From Pseudomonadota bacterium (GTDB lineage: Bacteria; Pseudomonadota; Alphaproteobacteria; Rhizobiales; Hyphomicrobiaceae), in assembly GCA_021813195.1 (NCBI GenBank), contig JAKALI010000291.1, positions 1 through 5,829 on the forward strand: DNA of 5,829 nt. Reading direction: 5' to 3'. This document shows, piece after piece, positions 1 to 5,088 of this stretch. How positions within the stretch are numbered: the first letter of the stretch is position 1; each line of letters opens with the position of its first letter. The notes beneath the pieces are model-generated. The model was given only the letters and a program-made list of their open reading frames with translations. It was not told the DNA's origin and did not search any database. The translations under genes were made by a program, and so were the position numbers.

Positions 1-246
1 CTTAGCGCTCTGATTCCGTATAACGGATACCAATAACAGGCCGCTGGAGCGCAATGACGGTCCAGTAATCATCAAATATTTGCATCTTTCAGAATAACAC
101 ATTCCTGCGCGCCTGAATCACGGCAATTTGTAAAATTCTGTACATACCTCAAGAATGAATACAGGTAACGTGAATTGCGAGTTATCAGGAGTTAGCCAAA
201 TTGAGAGGCCCCGCCTGCGTTTTCTTGAAAGCGGCCGGAGGAAATC
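1..246. other. Leader region upstream of the FixK-like regulator
   Basis: No gene is supported here. The stretch is AT-richer than the genes to its right. Visible structure: an inverted repeat TCCGT-ATA-ACGGA at 15-27, and a wider pair CTGTA (138-142) and TACAG (160-164). A weak sigma-70-like promoter could be TTGTAA (128-133), 17 bases, then AAGAAT (151-156), each box matching four of six consensus positions. I see no FNR/FixK box (TTGAT-N4-ATCAA), so autoregulation by the downstream regulator is not supported. The minus strand is open across 118-441, but that protein resembles nothing I know and runs antisense into the regulator gene. Confidence 0.35.
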
Positions 247-324
247 ATGAATAATTGGCGCAGCGAAATCTACTCGCATGATGAACATGCACCACTCGAG
301 AACGTTCAAGAAGCATGCCGTTGA
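247..324 (+). CDS. Possible 25-residue leader ORF overlapping the regulator start
   Basis: The ORF begins at ATG 247 and reads MNNWRSEIYSHDEHAPLENV followed by QEACR and TGA at 322-324. It has the best ribosome binding site in the left part of the window: GGAGGA at 237-242, four bases before the ATG. It overlaps the first ten bases of the regulator gene, whose ATG (315) has only an AAGAAG-like stretch in front. The arrangement suggests translational coupling: ribosomes finishing the short ORF would reinitiate on the regulator. An alternative is that 247 is the true start of the regulator and a frameshift separates the two parts. The peptide resembles no family I know. It could also be non-functional. 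Confidence 0.35.
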   Translation: MNNWRSEIYSHDEHAPLENVQEACR

Positions 325-1046
325 ATCGGGATCACCTCGAGCGAAGATTCTCGAATAGCGCGCCCCCAAGTCCTCCGAATTGCGGCACACGTGGTGCGCG
401 AGATATGCGTGTAGGGGCTGCCAATATTGGCTCAACGTCACCCGCTGGCGCCCCCATTCTTCTCGACAACAACCAGATGATCTTTAACGAAGGGGACGAG
501 GCGCGATACTATTATCGTGTCCTCGCAGGATGGGTACGGCTCTACAGGATGCGCTGCAACGGCCGGCGCCAGATTATTGAGCTACAAATTCCAGGTGACA
601 TCTTTGGTTTCGAATATGGTGCTCAACATACGCTCATTGGTGAAGCCATCGGCAGAACCACTCTGGAACGCTATCCCCGCCAAGCAATCGAGCAGTTGAG
701 CGAACAGGAACTGGACGTCCGCCGCCACCTGGTAATAACGCTCCATCGCAGTCTCGCCGCCGCACGCAACCATGTTTTGCTACTCGGACAGGACTCCGCC
801 AAGGAGCGCGTGGCGGCTTTCCTGGCCACAATGGCGCGACGCTTCAACATCAGGCAATGTGGTGTTCTCGAATTGCGTGTGGGCCGCCTCGATATTGCAG
901 ACTATACAGGACTCGCGCTCGAGACGGTGTGCCGGGAACTGTCCATATTTCAGCGCGAAGGCCTGATTGATATTTTGGACCATCGGCGCGTGAAAATTCG
1001 CAATCTGAAGGCCCTGCAGTCCATCTCCGATGGGCCACAACAATAA
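315..1046 (+). CDS. Crp/Fnr family transcriptional regulator, FixK-like
   Basis: A 243-residue DNA-binding regulator. The cyclic-nucleotide-type sensor barrel spans about 50-135, with NEGD at 58-61, RRQIIELQIPGDIFGFE at 84-100 (GDIFG[LF]E is a FixK hallmark) and GAQHT at 102-106. A long dimerisation helix follows at about 136-160, then the C-terminal helix-turn-helix at about 193-217 (DIADYTGLALETVCREL). The recognition helix has E203, C206 and R207, where FNR has E-x-x-S-R, the residues that read TTGAT. There is no N-terminal cluster of three cysteines, so an FNR-type [4Fe-4S] sensor is unlikely; cysteines are at 23, 81, 182 and 206. The first 45 residues are low in recognisable structure. 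FixK proteins govern microaerobic respiration and denitrification genes in alphaproteobacteria. The start at 315 is the only ATG after the in-frame stop at 282-284; ATG 405 is an alternative but lacks a good ribosome site. Family call is firm; the ligand or signal is unknown. Confidence 0.9.
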   Translation: MPLNRDHLERRFSNSAPPSPPNCGTRGARDMRVGAANIGSTSPAGAPILLDNNQMIFNEGDEARYYYRVLAGWVRLYRMRCNGRRQIIELQIPGDIFGFEYGAQHTLIGEAIGRTTLERYPRQAIEQLSEQELDVRRHLVITLHRSLAAARNHVLLLGQDSAKERVAAFLATMARRFNIRQCGVLELRVGRLDIADYTGLALETVCRELSIFQREGLIDILDHRRVKIRNLKALQSISDGPQQ

Positions 1047-1408
1047 GCGGTTCGGCAATCCTCCAGCGAGGCGGATCAAAACAGAACCAGTCAAGGGCTA
1101 CGGAACCGGACCACCGGTCACTGGTCTTAACTGGGTTGCCACCGTACCCTCAGCCGCATCTTCGCGTACTCGAAAGCCGTAAAAATCGAATCCCGAGCCA
1201 TGCCGCGCCTCTTGACGAGAAGTCCTGGCGAATGGCCTCGGTCGCGTCCTGGGCTGGAACCCGCTGTTTCATCCAAACCTCCAGAAGCGCGCGGCGTATT
1301 CAGCCCTTGCCGGCCGCGTTATTTTAGCCTGTTTTGGAAGTGCGAATTGACACCACTCAAGTTCGGGCCGACGCTCGGGGCGAGCGGCGCGCACGGCGGT
1401 GAACGACC
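1047..1408. other. Gene-poor spacer after the regulator
   Basis: There is no convincing gene in these 362 bases apart from the doubtful minus-strand ORF listed separately. After the regulator stop there is overlapping dyad symmetry: GACCA (1109-1113) pairs with TGGTC (1122-1126), and ACCGG (1105-1109) pairs with CCGGT (1114-1118). Neither stem is followed by a T-run, so a factor-independent terminator is weak. A perfect TTGACA lies at 1347-1352, but I find no acceptable -10 box 16-18 bases downstream (the sequence there is GC-rich), so I do not call a promoter. Plus-strand ORFs starting at 1136 and 1200 have R/S/P-rich compositions typical of non-coding frames. Confidence 0.4.
1150..1272 (-). 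CDS. Doubtful 40-residue ORF with a strong ribosome site
   Basis: On the minus strand, ATG at 1272-1270 is preceded by GGAGG and a five-base spacer, close to ideal. The reading frame gives MKQRVPAQDATEAIRQDFSS and then 20 more residues ending RRCG, with TGA at 1152-1150. The first 20 residues look coding-like (charged, helical), while the tail is arginine/serine-rich and looks out of frame. The two other minus-strand frames over 1100-1215 give more protein-like strings, for example FDFYGFRVREDAAEG. This could be a decayed small gene with frameshifts. I do not recognise a family. It is convergent with the regulator. Confidence 0.22.
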   Translation of the reverse strand: MKQRVPAQDATEAIRQDFSSRGAAWLGIRFLRLSSTRRCG

Positions 1409-1666
1409 ATGGTGAACTTGCAGGTCGAAATCTCTTCCGGAGAGGCCGGAGCCGAGAGAATCCTGCGGTTTCGCCTTGGCGAACACACGCATGAAGTCGC
1501 GGAGAACCTGGACCAGTGGCACGGTGAGGGCTACCGCTATTTCAAGGTCAGGACCGCCGACAACAGGCTCTACATCCTCCGCCTCGACGAAGCACGCGGC
1601 AGTTGGGATCTCACCATGTTCAAGACGCCGTCCTCCGGCCTCTCGAAGGCACTGCATCAGCGATGA
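1409..1666 (+). CDS. Small conserved protein of unknown function (85 aa)
   Basis: An 85-residue soluble protein with no signal peptide and no membrane segment. The centre reads WHGEGYRYFKVRTADNRLYI (37-56), followed by LRLDEARGSWDL (57-68). This is a compact beta-strand-rich pattern (a YRYFKVR strand, a D-N turn, a YILR strand, an acidic D-E-A turn, then a WDLT strand) that I associate with short uncharacterised alphaproteobacterial proteins. No catalytic or metal-binding motif is visible. The start ATG 1409 has a GGCGGTGA stretch shortly upstream, an acceptable but not strong ribosome site. It lies 64 bases before the phosphoesterase on the same strand and could share its transcript. The function is unknown and I would not guess it. 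Confidence 0.7.
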   Translation: MVNLQVEISSGEAGAERILRFRLGEHTHEVAENLDQWHGEGYRYFKVRTADNRLYILRLDEARGSWDLTMFKTPSSGLSKALHQR

Positions 1667-1730
1667 ACTTTACCTTTTGCCCTCGAAATAGCACCCCGGC
1701 GCATAAAAAAAGGGACGGCGTCGCGAAATC

Positions 1731-2744
1731 TTGTCGGACTCGCGCCGGTTGGCGGCCCGAATGAGCGGCGATTTGGTCGACGTCGGCGACCCGGCAGATG
1801 CTGCAACTATCGCCCAGCTAACGCAGCGCCTGGGTCGCGTGCATGCGCGGCAGCGGCTGGGGATCGAGCACGACCACGAGGCCCAGATATTTGGCCAAGG
1901 ACTCAACTTCTTCCACATCGAGAACTGGTATTCCCTTCATTCGCTCATCCGCGCGGCGCTCAAACTGACCGGCCTCTATGCACGCGGAGAGCGGAATGCA
2001 AGAGCCATCCAGATCCGCCACAATGCTGTAGAATTGGCGGAACTACCTGCCGTCTTTTCAGGATTCGTGATCCTGCAGCTGAGCGATCTGCACGTCGACA
2101 TCAGCGGCGGCGCAATGGAACGACTCATGCAGATTCTCCCGCAGCTGGAGTACGACCTCTGCGTCCTGACGGGCGATTTCAGAGGGCGTACCTTCGGGCC
2201 GGTCGCCCCCGTGCTCGACGGACTGGCCCGCATCCGCGCCCTGATCAGGACGCCGGCCTACGGCGTGCTCGGTAATCACGATTCGATCCGGATGGTCCCC
2301 GCGATGGAAGAGATGGGCATCAGGATGCTCCTCAACGAGGCTGTTACGATTTCCCGCGGCGGAGATTCCATCCATCTCGTAGGCATCGACGACGCCCATT
2401 TTTTCCGAGTCGACAACATTGAAAAAGCGCTGACAGGCGTGCCGCATGACGGCATCTCCGTACTACTGTCGCACACGCCCGAAATCTATCGGCAGGCGGC
2501 CCATGCCGGGTTCGACCTTCTGCTCGGCGGCCACACACATGGTGGACAGATTTGCCTTCCGGGTTCTATCCCCATCATGCTCGATTCCGTTCTGCCGCGC
2601 GCGCTCGGTGCTGGCGCCTGGCGGTATCGCGACATGCTCGGCTACACGTCCGTTGGCGTCGGAACCAGCATCGTTCCGGTGCGCTTGAATTGCCCGCCTG
2701 AGATCACGCTTCATCGCCTGCACGCCCCCAGACCGGCTCAGTAG
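1731..2744 (+). CDS. Metallophosphoesterase, YkuE/LpxG-like calcineurin-fold
   Basis: A di-metal phosphoesterase of 337 residues with the full set of metal-ligand motifs: SDLH 118-121 (D119, H121), TGDF 147-150 (D149), GNHD 181-184 (N182, H183), SHTP 247-250 (H248) and GGHTHGGQ 266-273 (H268, H270). The GHTHGGQ form places it with YkuE- and UDP-diacylglucosamine-pyrophosphatase-like enzymes, so the substrate may be a phosphoester or pyrophosphate of a lipid or nucleotide; this is inference. An N-terminal domain at about 20-110 (QRLGIEHDHEAQIFGQG, NFFHIENWYSLHSLIRAALK) is typical of a proteobacterial subgroup. There is no clear signal peptide. The start is uncertain: the frame opens after a stop at 1704-1706, TTG 1731 has AGGGACGG 12 bases upstream, and ATG 1761 is an alternative. 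The gene ends inside the convergent CDP-lipid synthase gene, with a 7-base overlap (2738-2744). Confidence 0.9.
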   Translation: MSDSRRLAARMSGDLVDVGDPADAATIAQLTQRLGRVHARQRLGIEHDHEAQIFGQGLNFFHIENWYSLHSLIRAALKLTGLYARGERNARAIQIRHNAVELAELPAVFSGFVILQLSDLHVDISGGAMERLMQILPQLEYDLCVLTGDFRGRTFGPVAPVLDGLARIRALIRTPAYGVLGNHDSIRMVPAMEEMGIRMLLNEAVTISRGGDSIHLVGIDDAHFFRVDNIEKALTGVPHDGISVLLSHTPEIYRQAAHAGFDLLLGGHTHGGQICLPGSIPIMLDSVLPRALGAGAWRYRDMLGYTSVGVGTSIVPVRLNCPPEITLHRLHAPRPAQ

Positions 2745-3229
2745 GGTCGGTTTTTCAGGCGCAGCAAGTAGAAAAGCGGCGCAAACGAAAGCTCCAGAAC
2801 CATGAAGATAATCACACAGACCGTAATGCCGACCCACGACAGATCGAGCCACGCGCGGCAGACCAGCAAAGGCAACAGGGCCTCTGGAATCTGATCCAGG
2901 CCGATCGCCCGACTGCTTGGTGCCTTCCCGAAGCGCCGCTTGAGGAAACTGCTGAACAGGTCGCCCGCCATCGCCGAGAGCGCAAACAACGCCCCGACGG
3001 ACCACGGGATGCCAAGAAGCGGTGCGCAGAGCGCGGTCGCCAGCATTGAGCCTGCTAGGCCGCGCAACGTCTTTGAGTGACCGAACAACGGCCTCCCGTC
3101 AACAAAGCGGTACCCGCAATCAATGGCGTGCGCGAACCGGCTGCCGAAGATATTATTAAGCACCACCGGAATGCTGTTCGCGATCACCAGCAGGATCAGC
3201 GCCTTTCCGATGACAATGACCTGTGTCAT
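2738..3229 (-). CDS. CarS-like CDP-archaeol synthase family integral membrane protein
   Basis: A hydrophobic protein of 163 residues (165 if the GTG at 3235 is used). Numbering from the GTG start, the family core is ANSIPVVLNN (19-28), FVDGRPLFGHSKTLRGL (44-60), GDLFSSFLKRRFG (91-103) and GLDQIPEA (112-119). It ends LLRLKNRPY, like the C-terminus of archaeal CarS. About four to five membrane segments are visible (roughly 5-25, 60-76, 78-92, 118-132 and 134-158). The family is related to CdsA and transfers CMP from CTP to a lipid phosphate. In archaea the substrate is an archaeal ether lipid; in bacteria the acceptor is unknown. I prefer ATG 3229 because AGGTG lies three bases before it, while the GTG has no ribosome site. 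The gene follows the nitroreductase by 18 bases, so co-transcription is likely. Confidence 0.85.
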   Translation of the reverse strand: MTQVIVIGKALILLVIANSIPVVLNNIFGSRFAHAIDCGYRFVDGRPLFGHSKTLRGLAGSMLATALCAPLLGIPWSVGALFALSAMAGDLFSSFLKRRFGKAPSSRAIGLDQIPEALLPLLVCRAWLDLSWVGITVCVIIFMVLELSFAPLFYLLRLKNRPY

Positions 3230-3247
3230 ATGCACCTATTACATCCG

Positions 3248-3766
3248 TCATCCAACCGGCTGGGCAAAAGTGACGAATTGCTGCTCCGGCAGCATCATGC
3301 GCTTGCCGAGCCTTGGATAATCGACCGCGCCGCGAAGCACCGTGGCAAAACTTTCTGCTGCACAGTAGAGATAGACATTCTGGCCGATAAAGCCAGTATC
3401 AACAGAAGCGTAAAGGCGGCGGTCAGCCGGCGGGGTATCTGTCATGCGTTCGCCGTGTGCGACATAGACCAGGTCCAGCGGCGCGATTCCGACGAAGTCC
3501 TGCGGCCCCGTGTCGGCGCGAATGTCAGCGGCCAGGTGCGGCAGCAACGCATGCGACGCCAGATCGTAAAGCCAAACGCCGTCTGCCAAAGCGGCATAAA
3601 CGTCGATCACCATGATGTGCCGCCAATACGGCGCAGTACGCTTGCCGCCAGCCCGGTTGACGCCGAAGGCAGCCCAGAGAAAATCCGACAGCGTCTGCTG
3701 CGACAAGGGCCGGTCTGCATATTCGCGCGTCGAGCGGCGTAATTTCAGCGCGGACATCAGGGGCAT
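3248..3766 (-). CDS. Nitroreductase family protein, SagB-type (main reading frame)
   Basis: An FMN-dependent oxidoreductase domain of 172 residues as read from ATG 3766. Family features: MPLMSALKLRRSTREYADRP at the start (the RRSTRE arginines bind the FMN phosphate), LSDFLWAAFGVNR (26-38), RTAP (43-46), IDVYAALADGVWLYD (54-68), DTGFIGQNVYL (123-133) and ATVLRGAVD (141-149). The FMN-contacting segment after RTAP normally continues S-A-x-N; here it reads YWRHIMV, which is unusual. The natural product is probably about 206 residues, because a conserved N-terminal segment lies directly upstream in another frame (next feature). However, AGGAGG (3776-3771) stands four bases before ATG 3766, so this shorter form could be translated on its own. 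The substrate is unknown. The product is likely cytoplasmic as read. It is followed after 18 bases by the CarS-like gene. Confidence 0.8.
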   Translation of the reverse strand: MPLMSALKLRRSTREYADRPLSQQTLSDFLWAAFGVNRAGGKRTAPYWRHIMVIDVYAALADGVWLYDLASHALLPHLAADIRADTGPQDFVGIAPLDLVYVAHGERMTDTPPADRRLYASVDTGFIGQNVYLYCAAESFATVLRGAVDYPRLGKRMMLPEQQFVTFAQPVG

Positions 3767-3867
3767 GCCCCCTCCTGCCGTGGCGCCGGCAATTTGATGG
3801 GCACCTGTTCGACTCCGACAGGCACGGTGGCGGAAATTCCGGCATTGGCTTGGTGACGAGTCATCAT
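3757..3867 (-). pseudogene. N-terminal part of the nitroreductase, shifted out of frame
   Basis: From ATGATG at 3867 (GGAG five bases upstream; another in-frame ATG at 3882 follows a TAG directly) the frame gives 36 residues ending EQVPIKLPAPRQEG-ACP and TGA at 3759-3757. SagB-type nitroreductases usually carry a K-L-P-x-P segment followed by G-G-M-P-L-M right before the RRSTRE motif. One extra G in the G-run at 3775-3768 would join IKLPAPRQEG to GMPLMSALKLRRS in one frame. So either a base is missing (mutation or sequencing error) or the gene has lost its N-terminus. With the join, the whole gene is 3248-3867. Confidence 0.65.
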
Positions 3868-3882
3868 CGTTTCTCCGTCCAT

Positions 3883-4047
3883 CTAAAGTTCTTCCGGCGG
3901 AGCGCGCAGGGCCGCTACCGGCGATAGCAACGATGCGCCAGCGATGATCTGCCCACCTTCTAAAACACGCGTTTCGCGGTCATCGGAACCTGATACTGCG
4001 CTTCGCGCTATGAGAGATCGCGCACCGGTTCCTTGAAGCGATCCCAT
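3883..4047 (-). CDS. Possible 54-residue ORF between GYD gene and nitroreductase
   Basis: On the minus strand ATG 4047 opens a frame of 54 residues, with a plausible-looking second half RVLEGGQIIAGASLLSPVAA and then LRAPPEEL. It ends TAG at 3885-3883. The start overlaps the last 40 bases of the GYD gene, and the stop is followed immediately by the ATG at 3882, in the same frame as the nitroreductase N-terminus. The tight packing would suit translational coupling. Against it: several rare-type codons (TTA, CTA), no evident ribosome site before 4047, and no family I recognise. It could also be the leftover C-terminus of a lost gene. Confidence 0.27.
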   Translation of the reverse strand: MGSLQGTGARSLIARSAVSGSDDRETRVLEGGQIIAGASLLSPVAALRAPPEEL

Positions 4048-4322
4048 TCCGTGGCCGCCCAGACCTCGGTGTGCGCATGGCCGAAGGTGCGTATGACGGC
4101 GGAGACGCGGGCGGCGGCTTCGATGTCGGGAGCCTGGAGGACGTCACGATAGTCGTAGGGCCCCAGTGTTGCAAAGCTGCTGCTCCACTCGACGCCAACG
4201 CACTCCTTTCGGATGTGTTCCATGACATCCCGTTCGAGTTGTTCCAGTTTCCGCGGCGTGCGGACGGCTTCGGGGCTGAGACGCGTGAGCATGATAAAGG
4301 TCGGCATGACAGTATTCTTCAT
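4008..4322 (-). CDS. GYD domain-containing protein
   Basis: A small soluble protein of 104 residues covering the whole GYD domain (ferredoxin-like alpha-beta fold). Visible family marks: MPTFIMLTRLSPEAVRTP (6-23), CVGVEWSSSFATLGPYDY (41-58, holding the motif that names the family), APDIEAAARVSAVIRTFGHA (64-83) and HTEVWAATEWDRFKE (84-98). There are no membrane segments. The family's biochemical role is not established; members turn up near redox and stress genes. The usual family start is M-P-T-F, which is ATG 4307 here; ATG 4322 gives five extra residues, and neither has a strong ribosome site. An FNR/FixK-type box lies 36 bases upstream of 4322. It is first in a same-strand cluster with the nitroreductase and the CarS-like gene. 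Confidence 0.87.
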   Translation of the reverse strand: MKNTVMPTFIMLTRLSPEAVRTPRKLEQLERDVMEHIRKECVGVEWSSSFATLGPYDYRDVLQAPDIEAAARVSAVIRTFGHAHTEVWAATEWDRFKEPVRDLS

Positions 4323-4889
4323 AAATTACTTTGTGCGCTTACGCCTGCAAGGGTGCGCTGATCGGGATCAAAAACGTCTCGTGGCGCATCTGCCGATATG
4401 AAACGAAAGTCACGGTATAATTTGTCAAGGCGGACTGACGCGGCATACGAAGCCGGCCTCTTCGTCGTGATCAAAGATTATGCAGATAGACGGCGTGCGG
4501 TACTGGTTCCAACCCCACACACGCTGCACAGCTCGTAGCCAGAGCCACGTATACCGGCAGCGCGTGTCAATTTGGGCGGCCAATTTCCCTATCTCGGCCG
4601 CTATTTTGACCGAAATCACGGGCGTAGAATATCATGGTACCGGATGAGGAACCGAAATTCCCTCACCTTGCCGAGATGAATAGTATCCATCATGATCTCG
4701 CGTGGGCTATTCTGCCGCCTCCCAGAAATGAACGGCAACATCGTGTTGAGAGAATAGCGCGCTCGGTCGTGCGGGCCAAGACATCGACAGCGAGCTTTTA
4801 TTACGCAGACGATCGCTCCAGCTGCAGACTCCTATGCGGCGATCCGGATCGGCATGGGCATCAATGCTTTCCCGGGAAGCCGCCACCAG
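4323..4889. other. Stretch without a defensible gene, probable decay scar
   Basis: Apart from the box at 4358-4371 this 567-base stretch contains only short ORFs. On the minus strand a GTG at 4619 opens 64 residues rich in W, R and Y (start MISVKIAAEIGKLAAQID); the GTG overlaps by GTGA the stop of another short frame that reads MMDTIHLGKVREFRFLIRYH just upstream. I recognise neither, and codon use is mixed. The plus-strand frames from 4634 and 4854 lie opposite the oxidoreductase remnant and are R/P/C-rich. TATAAT at 4416-4421 and, on the minus strand, TTGACA at 4428-4423 look like promoter boxes, but neither has a partner at the right spacing. Confidence 0.4.
4358..4371 (-). promoter_or_regulatory. 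FNR/FixK-type binding site upstream of the GYD gene
   Basis: CTGATCGGGATCAA on the plus strand, TTGATCCCGATCAG on the minus strand, matches TTGAT-N4-ATCAA at nine of ten defined positions. Its centre is 42 bases before the first GYD start codon and 57 before the second. Activating FixK/FNR sites usually sit at about -41.5, which would place the transcript start right at the first ATG and favour ATG 4307 as the real start. No good -10 box is evident (TAATTT at 4328-4323 is the nearest). The window encodes a FixK-like protein, a plausible binder. Confidence 0.55.
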
Positions 4890-5078
4890 AGCGCCGGCAG
4901 GTTGGGCAGCACAGACATTGGCCTGATCTCAGAACGGCGCCATCAGCCCGAATATCTGGCCGCGATGCTCCACACACTCGCCGGCCGCGAAGATATCGGA
5001 ATCGCTGCTGCGCGTGTCGCCTTAGACTTCGATGCCGCGATTGATCTTGAGGCCGGCCGCCGTGGCGCCGCCGCGCCT
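4890..5078 (-). pseudogene. Remnant of NirB-like FAD/NAD(P) oxidoreductase domain
   Basis: One minus-strand frame reads AGLKINRGIEV, stop, GDTRSSDSDIFAAGECVEH-RGQIFGLMAPF, stop, DQANVCAAQPAGA. The string DIFAAGECVEHRG and the following GLMAP match the FAD-binding end of the pyridine-nucleotide-disulfide domain of nitrite reductase large subunits (NirB) and close relatives, which typically read S-D-P-D-I-[YF]-A-x-G-E-C-x-E-H-R-G and then G-L-V-A-P-L-Y. The in-frame stops are TAA at 5024-5022 and TGA at 4931-4929 (at the usual tyrosine). Only about 55 residues of an enzyme of several hundred remain. It begins just after the carboxylesterase stop, so upstream parts are deleted; beyond 4890 the similarity is lost. 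It is not functional. Confidence 0.75.
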
Positions 5079-5088
5079 TCATATCGAT

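Noticed and set aside
118..441. 107-residue minus-strand frame across the regulator leader
   Set aside because: No ribosome site, no recognisable family, and it runs antisense through the start of the FixK-like gene.
1105..1126. Hairpin after the regulator as a terminator
   Set aside because: Stems are only five base pairs and no T-run follows.
1347..1352. Perfect TTGACA upstream of the 85-residue gene
   Set aside because: The sequence 16-18 bases further is GC-rich with nothing like TATAAT, so a promoter call is not supported.
2463..3005. 180-residue minus-strand frame crossing the convergent gene ends
   Set aside because: It overlaps two well-supported genes in other frames and its composition (R/G/A runs) is that of a shadow frame.
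3077..3742. 221-residue plus-strand frame
   Set aside because: It is the complement of the CarS-like and nitroreductase genes, which both show clear family motifs on the minus strand.
4416..4421. Perfect TATAAT on the plus strand
   Set aside because: No TTGACA-like box 16-18 bases upstream and no supported plus-strand gene downstream.
4461..4474. Second FNR-like box TTCGT-CGTG-ATCAA
   Set aside because: Two mismatches in one half-site and no supported gene start near it.
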